A stretch of DNA of 64,000 bases, from assembly GCF_014645135.1 (NCBI RefSeq), contig NZ_BMLH01000002.1:62001-126000 (forward strand), given 5' to 3'. The notes beneath the pieces are model-generated. The model worked only from the letters and a program-made list of their open reading frames with translations. It was not told where the DNA came from and made no database searches. The DNA comes from Rheinheimera tangshanensis. Lineage in GTDB: Bacteria; Pseudomonadota; Gammaproteobacteria; Enterobacterales; Alteromonadaceae. Numbering within the stretch: position 1 is the stretch's first letter; every line of letters begins with the position of its first letter. The position numbers were made by a program, and so were the translations under genes. This document shows positions 46,866 to 55,100 of this stretch, piece after piece.

Positions 46866-46967
46866 TTTATCGTTATCTTTTTTTGTTTTTGTATTTAAGC
46901 GGGTTAAATATTAGCCAGCCGGGCTTTTTTGGCAAACGATAAATCATAATTCAGCAGCGAATTATGA
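46866..46967. promoter_or_regulatory. Inverted-repeat cluster in the xylR-xylB control region
   Basis: TTTATCGTT at 46866-46874 is complemented by AACGATAAA at 46935-46943, and TCATAATTC-AGCAGC-GAATTATGA occupies 46944-46967 directly after it. These are the best candidates for XylR binding or promoter elements for xylB-xylA. Confidence 0.45.
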
Positions 46968-47039
46968 ATTTTCGTAATTGCTGCTCAGCAATCCCTCGCC
47001 AAGTATTAGCTCACCAAAAGTCAGAACAGATTTCAGAGT

Positions 47040-48494
47040 ATGTATATAGGCATAGATTTAGGTACTTCGGGCATCAAAGTAATTTTGCTGGGCGAAAACG
47101 GCAAAGTCATTGATAGCGCCAGTGCTGAGTTGTCCGTTAGCAGGCCTTTGCCTTTATGGTCAGAGCAAAACCCAGAGCATTGGTGGCTTGGGTTGCAGTC
47201 TTGTCTGGACCAGCTAAGAGGGCGTCAGTCGTTAGCAGCGGTGAAAGCCATAGGTTTAGCGGGCCAGATGCATGGCGCAACCTTACTGGACGCGCAAAAT
47301 CAGATTATTCGCCCGGCGATTTTATGGAACGATGGCCGCTCTTTTGCCGAGTGCAAGCAGTTGGAGCTGAAGGTTAGCGATTTGCCGCAGATCACCGGCA
47401 ATCTGGCGATGCCGGGTTTTACTGCACCTAAATTGTTGTGGTTACGTCAGCAGGAGCCAGAAGCTTTTGCCCGCGTTGCTAAAGTGTTATTGCCCAAAGA
47501 TTATCTGCGTTTTTGTTTAAGTGGTGATTTTGCCTCCGATATGTCGGACAGTGCCGGTACTTTATGGCTGGATGTGGCCAAGCGGGACTGGAACGACGAG
47601 CTGCTCTGTGCTTGCGGTTTAAGCCGCAATCAAATGCCCGCATTGTATGAAGGTAATCAGATCACCGGAACCTTGTTGCCTGAGTTAGCGAAGCGTTGGG
47701 GTATGCAGGCTGTGCCTTTAATTGCAGGTGGTGGTGATAATGCAGCTGGTGCTGTCGGCGCTGGCATAGTGCATCCGGGCCAGGCCATGTTATCGCTAGG
47801 CACTTCGGGTGTGTATTTTGCCGTTAGTGATGGTTTTCTGGCCAATCCACAGTCTGCGGTACACAGCTTTTGTCATGCGTTGCCAAATACCTGGCATTTA
47901 ATGTCTGTCACCTTAAGTGCGGCCAGTTGTTTGCAATGGTACGCCGAACACATAGTGAAAACTCCGGTGGCGACTTTGCTGGCTGATTTGGATCAAGGGC
48001 CTGAAAATAGTGAACAGCTGCCGCTGTTTTTACCTTACCTGTCGGGCGAGCGCACGCCGCATAACAACCCCAATGCCAAAGGTGTCTGGTTTGGTCTGGA
48101 CTATAACACAGACCAAAAAGCCCTGACCTATTCAGTGCTTGAAGGTGTCAGTTTTGCCTTGTTTCAGGGCGCAGAAGCTTTGCATGCCAGCGGTTTGAAG
48201 CCGACAGAAATTAATCTGATAGGTGGTGGCGCCAGAAGTCCTTACTGGCGGCAATTGCTGGCTGATCTAATGAACCAGCCACTGACCTTCAGAGAAGGTG
48301 GTGAAGTAGGACCCGCCTTAGGTGCAGCCCGTCTGGCCCATTTAGCTCTGGAACCAGAGACAGCACTGGATTTGCTTTGCCCACCGCCGCCACTGGTCAG
48401 CCAGCATCAACCTAATGCTCAACGTCATGCCGCTCTGGCCAAACGCTACAACAAATTTAAAGCCTTGTATCAGTCCTTGGCTGAGCATTTTTAA
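47040..48494 (+). CDS. xylB: Xylulokinase
   Basis: 484-residue FGGY-family kinase phosphorylating D-xylulose. Opening MYIGIDLGTSGIKVILL (phosphate loop), substrate-site GLAGQMHGATLLD, catalytic Asp in IAGGGDNAAGAVGAGIV, and the FGGY signature region LPLFLPYLSGERTPHNNPNAKG are all present. Expressed rightward from the xylR divergent promoter, with xylA about 284 bp downstream. The order xylB-xylA is the reverse of the E. coli arrangement. Confidence 0.97.
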   Translation: MYIGIDLGTSGIKVILLGENGKVIDSASAELSVSRPLPLWSEQNPEHWWLGLQSCLDQLRGRQSLAAVKAIGLAGQMHGATLLDAQNQIIRPAILWNDGRSFAECKQLELKVSDLPQITGNLAMPGFTAPKLLWLRQQEPEAFARVAKVLLPKDYLRFCLSGDFASDMSDSAGTLWLDVAKRDWNDELLCACGLSRNQMPALYEGNQITGTLLPELAKRWGMQAVPLIAGGGDNAAGAVGAGIVHPGQAMLSLGTSGVYFAVSDGFLANPQSAVHSFCHALPNTWHLMSVTLSAASCLQWYAEHIVKTPVATLLADLDQGPENSEQLPLFLPYLSGERTPHNNPNAKGVWFGLDYNTDQKALTYSVLEGVSFALFQGAEALHASGLKPTEINLIGGGARSPYWRQLLADLMNQPLTFREGGEVGPALGAARLAHLALEPETALDLLCPPPPLVSQHQPNAQRHAALAKRYNKFKALYQSLAEHF

Positions 48495-48550
48495 ACTTGC
48501 AACTATTTCCCCGCGTCATTGCAATTGGAGCCAACAAAGCTGCATCTGGG

Positions 48551-48678
48551 ATATTCCCTATGGATTTACAGTTGTGGCTAGGCGGCAAGTAAGCGAGACC
48601 CCAGGAGCATAGTTTACCTATGTGACTGGGGGGAGTGTCGAGCCAACAACGCCATGGCAGCAAAGACGACGGGAATAA
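48551..48678 (+). repeat. Intergenic hairpin repeat, copy 1
   Basis: In the 284-bp gap between xylB and xylA. Core 48599-48631: CCCCAG-GAG-CATAG-TTTAC-CTATG-TGA-CTGGGG, with outer arms ATTCCC (48553-48558) and GGGAAT (48671-48676). Related copies are at 53235-53346 and, inverted, at 54933-55031. Confidence 0.8.
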
Positions 48679-48778
48679 AGCAAAAGCACAAGGTGGCTTT
48701 GAAAAAACATAATTGTGATTGATGCCAGCTATGCCCACCATTAGCAGCATTGGAATTGATGTAACACAGGAGAGCAAC

Positions 48779-50098
48779 ATGGCTCAGTATTTCGACCAGA
48801 TTAACAAAATAGAGTATGAAGGTGCCGATAGCACCAACCCTTTGGCCTTTAAGCATTACAACGCTAATGAAAAAATCCTTGGTAAAACCATGGCAGAGCA
48901 TTTGCGTATGGCAGCTTGCTACTGGCACAACTTCTGCTGGAATGGTCAGGACGTGTTCGGTCAGGGCACTTTTGGCCGTCCATGGTTAGAAGCCGGTGAC
49001 GCTATGGCGCAGGCCAAAGCTAAAGCCGATGTGGCTTTTGAATTCTTCAGCAAGCTGAGCATTCCTTATTACTGCTTCCACGACATTGACGTTGCACCTG
49101 AAGGCAACAGTATTAAAGAATATATCAACAACTTCGCCGCTATGGTGGATGTGCTTGAGCAAAAGCAAGCTGAAACCGGCGTGAAACTGTTATGGGGCAC
49201 AGCCAACTTATTCAGTAACCCACGTTACGCTGCAGGTGCTGCTACCAATCCAAATCCGGAAATCTTCAGCTACGGCGCCACTCAGGTGTTTCATGCAATG
49301 AACGCCACTCAGCGTTTAGGCGGCGAAAACTACGTATTGTGGGGCGGTCGTGAAGGCTACGAGACTCTGCTGAACACCGACCTGCGTCAGGAGCGTGAGC
49401 AACTGGGCCGCTTTATGCAAATGGTGGTGGAGCACAAGCATAAAATCGGTTTTAAAGGCACTTTACTGATCGAACCTAAGCCACAGGAACCTACTAAGCA
49501 CCAGTACGATTACGACTCTGCGACTGTGTATGGTTTCCTGAAGCAATTTGGCCTGGAAAAAGAATTCGCGATGAATATTGAAGCCAACCACGCCACGCTG
49601 GCTGGTCATTCGTTCCATCATGAAGTAGCGACTGCTATTTCGCTTGGAATTTTTGGCAGCATAGATGCGAACCGCGGTGATGCACAAAATGGCTGGGATA
49701 CAGACCAATTCCCGAACAGCGTAGAAGAGCTGAGCCTGGTGATGTACGAAATTCTGAAGGCAGGTGGTTTCACTACGGGTGGTTTCAACTTTGACGCCAA
49801 ATTACGCCGTCAGAGTATGGACCGCGCCGACATGTTCCATGGTCATATTGGTGGTATGGATCACCTGGCTATGGCATTAAAACGTGCAGCTGCTCTGATT
49901 GAAAAAGACTTTTTAGGTAAGGCTGTAGCCGAACGTTACGCCGGCTGGAGCGGTTCTTTAGGTAAAGCCATTCAGAGCAGCGAGCATTCACTGCAATCTC
50001 TGGCTGCTATGGTTGAGCGCGAACAGTTAAGCCCGAAAGCCGTCAGCGGCCGTCAGGAATTGCTGGAAAATCAAGTGAATCTGGTGTTGTTCAGATAA
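48779..50098 (+). CDS. xylA: Xylose isomerase
   Basis: 439-residue enzyme converting D-xylose to D-xylulose. The ATG at 48779 has AGGAG 7 nt upstream; an in-frame ATG at 48719 is not family-like. The catalytic His is in [11 protein letters not shown], metal ligands in [20 protein letters not shown] and [20 protein letters not shown], plus [16 protein letters not shown]. Family II length with the N-terminal extension typical of E. coli-type XylA. Followed by tandem terminators. Confidence 0.98.
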   Translation: MAQYFDQINKIEYEGADSTNPLAFKHYNANEKILGKTMAEHLRMAACYWHNFCWNGQDVFGQGTFGRPWLEAGDAMAQAKAKADVAFEFFSKLSIPYYCFHDIDVAPEGNSIKEYINNFAAMVDVLEQKQAETGVKLLWGTANLFSNPRYAAGAATNPNPEIFSYGATQVFHAMNATQRLGGENYVLWGGREGYETLLNTDLRQEREQLGRFMQMVVEHKHKIGFKGTLLIEPKPQEPTKHQYDYDSATVYGFLKQFGLEKEFAMNIEANHATLAGHSFHHEVATAISLGIFGSIDANRGDAQNGWDTDQFPNSVEELSLVMYEILKAGGFTTGGFNFDAKLRRQSMDRADMFHGHIGGMDHLAMALKRAAALIEKDFLGKAVAERYAGWSGSLGKAIQSSEHSLQSLAAMVEREQLSPKAVSGRQELLENQVNLVLFR

Positions 50099-50120
50099 GG
50101 GATCCCGAACCCTGTCGTTG

Positions 50121-50180
50121 CCCGGCTTGCCGGGTATTTTATCCGGGCGCAGAGAAGCTACTGCGCCCTATTTTCTTATT
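50121..50180 (+). terminator. Tandem terminators after xylA
   Basis: CCCGGC-TT-GCCGGG followed by TATTTTAT (50121-50142), then GGGCGCAG-N8-CTGCGCCC followed by TATTTTCTTATT (50145-50180). Confidence 0.85.
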
Positions 50181-50238
50181 AAAATTTACCTGATACCTGA
50201 GCTGGCGTCTTCGTGAGAACGCAGAGGCTGTTCTTTTG

Positions 50239-50619
50239 TCAGTTTTGCGTTACTAATTGATCACGCCAGTTCCACTCAGTAAAAGCGAGCCCACCAACAA
50301 ATACTGCTTCGCCACCCAGATGTATGTAGCCAGGTAACGTCATGCTTCCAGAAAACTGTGCGACTAAACCAAGACAAACGAAAGCCCAGATTGCATTGGC
50401 TACTATTAGCATTTTTATAAAAAATCCGGAGCGCTTGCTATTAATGGCAAGAGAGAACGAATAACAGGCATAGAGTAGGTTGATCGCACCCATCACCAGT
50501 AGCAGTTGTTGTGGCACAGAGTACAGATCACTGAGCCATGCTGACGCCAGGACCACTATTACCCCGGCAGTTGCACCAGCAAAACAGTCTATCCATAAAA
50601 GATTTTTGATAAGTTGCAT
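50239..50619 (-). CDS. Four-helix membrane protein of unknown function
   Basis: 126 residues from the ATG at 50619, with four hydrophobic helices (about residues 8-28, 37-58, 66-88, 98-115). The frame can be extended to a TTG at 50670, but that start falls in a repeated sequence. No family recognised with confidence. It sits between xylA and a cluster of short repeats, with no obvious link to xylan. Confidence 0.55.
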   Translation of the reverse strand: MQLIKNLLWIDCFAGATAGVIVVLASAWLSDLYSVPQQLLLVMGAINLLYACYSFSLAINSKRSGFFIKMLIVANAIWAFVCLGLVAQFSGSMTLPGYIHLGGEAVFVGGLAFTEWNWRDQLVTQN

Positions 50620-50670
50620 GGGTGTAACAGAGCCCTCAGGGTTAGGTCTACTTTGATAAAGGAATTTCAA

Positions 50671-51035
50671 TGTCAGGTCTAAGTGATGATCTCATTGGCA
50701 TACCCTTACGCAACACAGTGCTACCAGCTAAAAATGGTTGAGGAGTCGATCCAGCAATTCAAAAAAATTTCCGGTCAGAAATGAACCTATGGCTAAGCCA
50801 ACCAATATGCCAACAACGATACCAATACCATAGAATAATCTGGATGATTTCATCTCTAGTCCTTTTTAAAAACCTTTGTCCTTGGTGTCAGGTCTACCTT
50901 TGGTCTGTTAGGCTGCACTGCGAATACCGTCAGAGCACATCCAGTTTATTAAATGGAATAGGGTTGTAAACTAGCAAAGCTAACAGGTTTTCGAAAAAAG
51001 CTTTGGTGTCAGGTCTAAAGTGATGATCCCGTTGG
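50671..51035. repeat. GTCAGGTCTA short repeats
   Basis: TGTCAGGTCTA-(A)AGTGATGATC occurs at 50671-50698 and again at 51007-51035. A shorter GTCAGGTCTAC is near 50888 and a variant GTTAGGTCTAC at 50641. All are in the same orientation. They resemble REP-type intergenic repeats. The 477 bp between the membrane protein start and the GH10 gene otherwise holds only a 41-residue ORF. Confidence 0.6.
50728..50853 (-). CDS. 41-residue membrane miniprotein
   Basis: Starts MKSSRLFYGIGIVVGILVGL and continues with a Gly-rich hydrophobic helix and a short polar tail ending LLNHF. AAAGGA precedes the ATG by about 6 nt. The single helix with GxxxG-like spacing suggests a small inner-membrane protein. Unknown function. 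It is encoded between the short repeats. Confidence 0.5.
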   Translation of the reverse strand: MKSSRLFYGIGIVVGILVGLAIGSFLTGNFFELLDRLLNHF

Positions 51036-51096
51036 GAGTTAAATCGGTAAAAACAGACAGGCTGGGAAACCCCAGCCTTTGGGTGATTATTTGGAG

Positions 51097-52224
51097 TTAT
51101 TTACCAGCTTTCTCTGCCAGTTTAATCAGCTGTGGCACCACTTCCTTTGGCTGATTCTTGCGGTCAAACAATAAGGGGTAGTCTGTTCTGCCTTTCATTG
51201 GCCAGTTGTTGCGCCAGGTTTGGTTGTCGTTCACGCCCCATAAAGTCACTCGTTCAATGGCGTCGCTGTGGCGCAAAAATAACTCAAACAATTGCAGGTA
51301 TTTTTCTGTCAGCTGATCGCTGACTGCTTTTGGTAAGCCATCAGCGTAGGGGTTAAATTCTTGCTTTAACTGCATATTCAGTGAGATATCCGCGCCAATT
51401 TTTTCCGGCTCAGGGAAGGGTAAAACCGAGATATCCAATTCGGTAATCACTACTTTCAGGCCGGTGTTTTTAAACGCCACAATAGAGTCTTCCACTTGCT
51501 GCAGTTCCGGGTAATCCAGACTGTAATGGCCTTGTTCACCTATGCCGTGGATAGGCACATTTTTCGCTTTTAACGCCGCCACCAGCTTTAACACGCCGGC
51601 GCGTTTTTCTGGTTTAAATAAATTAAAGTCGTTGTAATAGAGTTCGGCTTTCGGGTCGACCTGATGCGCCAGCTCAAAGACTGTGGCTATATAATCGTCA
51701 CCCAAAGCTTTATACCAGTTGGATTGGCGCAGGGTGCCGTCTTCGTTTAAGGCTTCGTTCACCGCATCCCAACCATGAATACGGCCTTTGTAGCGGCCCA
51801 TCACGGCGTTGATATGGTTTTTCAGTCGGGATAACACCAACTCTTTGGAGGCCGGTTGGCCTTTAGCGTCCTGAAACACCCAGGCTGGCGTTTGCTCGTG
51901 CCATAACAACACATGACCTATCACCTTGATATTGTTGGATTCGGCGAATTCAATCATGGCATCGGCGGCGGCAAAGTTGAACTGGCCTTCCACAGGTTCA
52001 ATGATTTCCCATTTCATTACGTTTTCTGCGGTCACCGCATTAAACTGTTGCTTGACCAAGCCCAGCGTGCCCGGCTCTTTGCCTTCTATTTGCGCTGCGC
52101 TTAACGCAGTGCCAATACTGAAGTGTTTGCTGTACGTATCTTTTAAAGAGGTGCTTTGCTCTTGTGCGTAAGCACTGCCTATCAACAGGCTGCTTAATAA
52201 GATACAAAATGGCATAGATCGCAT
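51097..52224 (-). CDS. GH10 endo-beta-1,4-xylanase
   Basis: 375 residues: a signal peptide (cleavage near SAYA-QE) and a single GH10 TIM barrel, no carbohydrate-binding module. The acid/base is E157 in GWDAVNEALNED and the nucleophile E262 in VVITELDISVLPF; VIGHVLLWHEQTP is the conserved subsite segment. It would cut the xylan backbone in the periplasm or outside. It is 41 bp downstream of the aldose epimerase gene and last in the leftward group with the sugar porter. Confidence 0.97.
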   Translation of the reverse strand: MRSMPFCILLSSLLIGSAYAQEQSTSLKDTYSKHFSIGTALSAAQIEGKEPGTLGLVKQQFNAVTAENVMKWEIIEPVEGQFNFAAADAMIEFAESNNIKVIGHVLLWHEQTPAWVFQDAKGQPASKELVLSRLKNHINAVMGRYKGRIHGWDAVNEALNEDGTLRQSNWYKALGDDYIATVFELAHQVDPKAELYYNDFNLFKPEKRAGVLKLVAALKAKNVPIHGIGEQGHYSLDYPELQQVEDSIVAFKNTGLKVVITELDISVLPFPEPEKIGADISLNMQLKQEFNPYADGLPKAVSDQLTEKYLQLFELFLRHSDAIERVTLWGVNDNQTWRNNWPMKGRTDYPLLFDRKNQPKEVVPQLIKLAEKAGK

Positions 52225-52265
52225 GTGATGACTCCAAAAGTAATGAATAAGTAGAACTGCTGCTG

Positions 52266-53198
52266 TTAACCGGCTTTATCCAGTTGATAACGGATATGTG
52301 CCTTAAAAGGCTGGCCGGGACGGGTAAAGTGAAAGGGAAAACCTTTTTGGTTCGGTGAATCCGGGAAAAACTGTGGCTCAAGGCAAATACCCTGACGTGA
52401 TTTAAAGGGGCCGGCTAAATGCTCTCCGGTATACACCTGCAGGCCCGGATAGTCGGAATACACACTCAGCCGCACTAAACCATCCGGGCTTATCAGTTCA
52501 GCCGCGGCCTGATGCAGATCGCCATTGACCACAAAGTTATAGTCCATCTGCACACCCTTTAAGGTTTTGGCTGTGCTGAAATCCAGCGAGCTACCCTGCA
52601 CTTTGGGCAGTTCACCTGTTGGAATGCACTGCGCATCTACACTAGTGTAATGGGCGGCATGCAGGCAAAGTTTATGCTCGTCTATTGGGGCTTGATCTGG
52701 CGCCAGATTAAAATACGGATGCAAAGTTGGCCCCACTAGCGTAGTGACGCTGCTGCTGGCTTCCAGCTCTATATCCAAAGCGCTTTGTTCGGACAATTGA
52801 TAAGTGACACGAAAAGACACTGGGCCAGGATAGCCACCCTGACCATCGGCCATTTCACAGCCCAGCACCAGTCTGGATTGCTGCTGCTCCAGTAGGTGCC
52901 AGTTCATTTGATGTAAACCTGCGGCGCCACCATGCAGCTGATTTTGTCCTTCATTTTGTTGCAGTTGATACCACTGCTGACCAATCCGCAAACGGCCTTT
53001 ACTGATCCTGTTGGCGTAAGGCCCTACTAAAGCGCCGAGATAAAAAGGGTCCTGTGCATAACAGTCCGGATCGGCATAACTGAGGATCAATTCACGATGA
53101 CTGTCACCCACAGCAGTAGACCAGCGCTGCATAGCCGCACCGCGCTCCAGTATGCTTAGCTGGTCGCCCGCTTTATTGGTAAGATGAAAGACGTTCAT
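52266..53198 (-). CDS. Aldose 1-epimerase (mutarotase)
   Basis: 310-residue cytoplasmic beta-sandwich enzyme interconverting sugar anomers. The catalytic His is in GPTLHPYFNLAP, with NQLHGGAAGLHQMNW as the substrate-site block, and the base Glu in GICLEPQFFPDSPNQ. The ATG at 53198 is preferred to the in-frame start at 53246. Here it probably supplies the right anomer of xylose to XylA. Between the porter and GH10 genes. Confidence 0.93.
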   Translation of the reverse strand: MNVFHLTNKAGDQLSILERGAAMQRWSTAVGDSHRELILSYADPDCYAQDPFYLGALVGPYANRISKGRLRIGQQWYQLQQNEGQNQLHGGAAGLHQMNWHLLEQQQSRLVLGCEMADGQGGYPGPVSFRVTYQLSEQSALDIELEASSSVTTLVGPTLHPYFNLAPDQAPIDEHKLCLHAAHYTSVDAQCIPTGELPKVQGSSLDFSTAKTLKGVQMDYNFVVNGDLHQAAAELISPDGLVRLSVYSDYPGLQVYTGEHLAGPFKSRQGICLEPQFFPDSPNQKGFPFHFTRPGQPFKAHIRYQLDKAG

Positions 53199-53234
53199 AA
53201 ATGTATTCACTCCCGAAAATTCAACCCAAAGTAA

Positions 53235-53346
53235 TTGGAGTTGCAACTAGGCGACAAGCGAGCTAGACCCCAGGAGCATAGTTACCTAGGTGACTGGGAC
53301 GCCTCTTCGTTTTAAGATCAGGCGGTCAACAACGTTGCAGCTTCAA
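53235..53346 (+). repeat. Intergenic hairpin repeat, copy 2
   Basis: Lies between the sugar porter and aldose epimerase genes. Core 53268-53298: CCCCAG-GAG-CATAG-TTAC-CTAGG-TGA-CTGGG. Outer arms TTGGAGTTGCAAC (53235-53247) and GTTGCAGCTTCAA (53334-53346) pair fully if two G-U pairs are allowed. Confidence 0.82.
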
Positions 53347-53359
53347 TTAAGAAGGGTTT

Positions 53360-54775
53360 TTAGCCTTGCATATCTTCCAATTCAGTCCCCTTGGTCTCAT
53401 GCACCATCCTGATCACAAAGAGGATAGAAAGCGCAGCGCCCAGGGTATAAAGGCCATAAGTTCCAGCCAGACCAATACCTGCCAGCAACAAAGGGAAAGT
53501 CATAGTGATCAGGAAGTTACAGCTCCACTGGGCTAAGCCACTGACGGCAAGGCCCAAACCACGAATTTGATTCGGGAACATTTCGCCCAACATCACCCAC
53601 ATCACAGGGCCCCATGACAGATTAAAAAAGAATACATAAGCGTTAGCGCTGATCAGAGCGACTTTTCCCCAGTCGCCTAACAGCAGATTGCCGTTTTCGT
53701 CCTGACCTGCGTTGGCAAAACAAAGCACCATTAAACCCAAAGTCAAAGCCATGCCGACTGAACCCCATTGCAGCAAAGGCTTGCGGCCCACTTTGTCGAT
53801 AATCAGTAGGGTAATAACACAAGCAGCAATACTTAAACCGCCGCTAATGACGTTAATCAGTAAGGCGTCAGATTCAGAAAAACCAACAGCTTGCCAGAGC
53901 ACTGCGCCGTAATAAAACACCACGTTAATACCGACCAATTGCTGGAAGCTGGCAAGGCCAATACCCACCCAAACAATTTTGCGCACTTTACCGGTTTGGC
54001 TGCTTAATAAATCAGTGAGTCGGGGTTGATGATCTGCAGATAAAGACTGTTGAATTTCAGTCAGTTTGCGGCTTGCGGCATCGCTGCCATACAAGCGGGT
54101 CAATACTGCAGAGGCCGCATCGTTGTTACCTTTGAGCACCAGAAAACGTGGGCTCTCAGGGATAAAAAACAACATCAGCAGAAACAGGAACGCCGGGAAC
54201 AGTTCCATCCAGAACATCCAGCGCCAGGCGGCGAAATCAAGCCAAAGCGCCGCAGTAGAAGCGCCTGCATATTCAGCCAGCAGGTAATTGCTGACAAACG
54301 CCATAAACAAACCAAAGATGATGGCGATTTGCTGCAAGGTAGTGAGCATGCCACGGTAGCGGGCCGGCGCCACTTCACATATATAAGCAGGCGTAATCAC
54401 AGAGGCGGCACCAACAGCCAAACCACCTAAAATGCGGTAAATAACAAACTCAAAGGAGCCTTCAGCAACACCTGAACCCCAGGCGCTGACAATAAAAAAT
54501 ACGGCTGAGATCAGTAAGATGGTTTTACGGCCACTGATATCAGCCAGCCGTCCGGCAAAAAATGCACCTACAGCGCAGCCCAACAACATACTGGCGACAT
54601 TAAAACCAGTGCCGACGCTTGCGGAATTAAAGGCTTGTTGCAGGCCGTCGACAGTACCGTTGATCACGCCGCTGTCAAAACCAAATAAAAAGCCGCCTAT
54701 GGTGGCGACTAAGCTGATAAACAGAATAAAAACTTTGTTGTCTGCTGAAACTGCCGGCTCGTTGCTGTGCTGCAA
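53360..54775 (-). CDS. MFS sugar porter, XylE-like xylose/proton symporter
   Basis: About 471 residues, twelve helices. The TTG at 54775 is chosen because AAAGGAG lies about 9 nt upstream and homologous porters start at about this point; the upstream in-frame ATG at 54802 would place this ribosome-binding site inside the gene. Sugar-porter signatures: GRLADISGRKTILL, PESPRFLVLKGNN, the sugar-binding QQLVGINVVFYY and DKVGRKPLL. Expected to import D-xylose, by context and similarity. First gene of the leftward group, divergent from the GPH symporter operon. Confidence 0.92.
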   Translation of the reverse strand: MQHSNEPAVSADNKVFILFISLVATIGGFLFGFDSGVINGTVDGLQQAFNSASVGTGFNVASMLLGCAVGAFFAGRLADISGRKTILLISAVFFIVSAWGSGVAEGSFEFVIYRILGGLAVGAASVITPAYICEVAPARYRGMLTTLQQIAIIFGLFMAFVSNYLLAEYAGASTAALWLDFAAWRWMFWMELFPAFLFLLMLFFIPESPRFLVLKGNNDAASAVLTRLYGSDAASRKLTEIQQSLSADHQPRLTDLLSSQTGKVRKIVWVGIGLASFQQLVGINVVFYYGAVLWQAVGFSESDALLINVISGGLSIAACVITLLIIDKVGRKPLLQWGSVGMALTLGLMVLCFANAGQDENGNLLLGDWGKVALISANAYVFFFNLSWGPVMWVMLGEMFPNQIRGLGLAVSGLAQWSCNFLITMTFPLLLAGIGLAGTYGLYTLGAALSILFVIRMVHETKGTELEDMQG

Positions 54776-54932
54776 AATTATAACTCCTTTAGGTAAGCGC
54801 ATAGCCTGAGCATAAGTTCTGTTTGACTGAAATACAGCCAGCTTGTTAAAAATCATAATTCTTTCAGTACATTCCGTTAGTCCGCTTTGGTAACTGTCGA
54901 TGTATGTTAAGGTCAGAAAATACCTGTCGTCC

Positions 54933-55031
54933 TTGAAGCTGCAGCTTTGTTGACTACGCCACCTCGCCCGGTCACATAGGTTAACTATGCTCCCGGGATT
55001 TCACTGGCTTGTCGCAGCGCCGCAACTTCAA
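54933..55031 (-). repeat. Intergenic hairpin repeat, copy 3 (inverted)
   Basis: In the 325-bp divergent region between the sugar porter and the GPH symporter. Read on the minus strand the core is CCCGG-GAG-CATAG-TTAAC-CTATG-TGA-CCGGG (54967-54997). The stem has changed from CCCAG/CTGGG in the other copies to CCCGG/CCGGG, keeping pairing. Outer arms TTGAAGTTGC and GCAGCTTCAA also pair. Confidence 0.85.
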
Positions 55032-55100
55032 ATGACTTGGGTAGATAACATAAAAACAGCCGGCATGCAGCGGGCGTAAAACAGCAACAGGCGAATTGAT

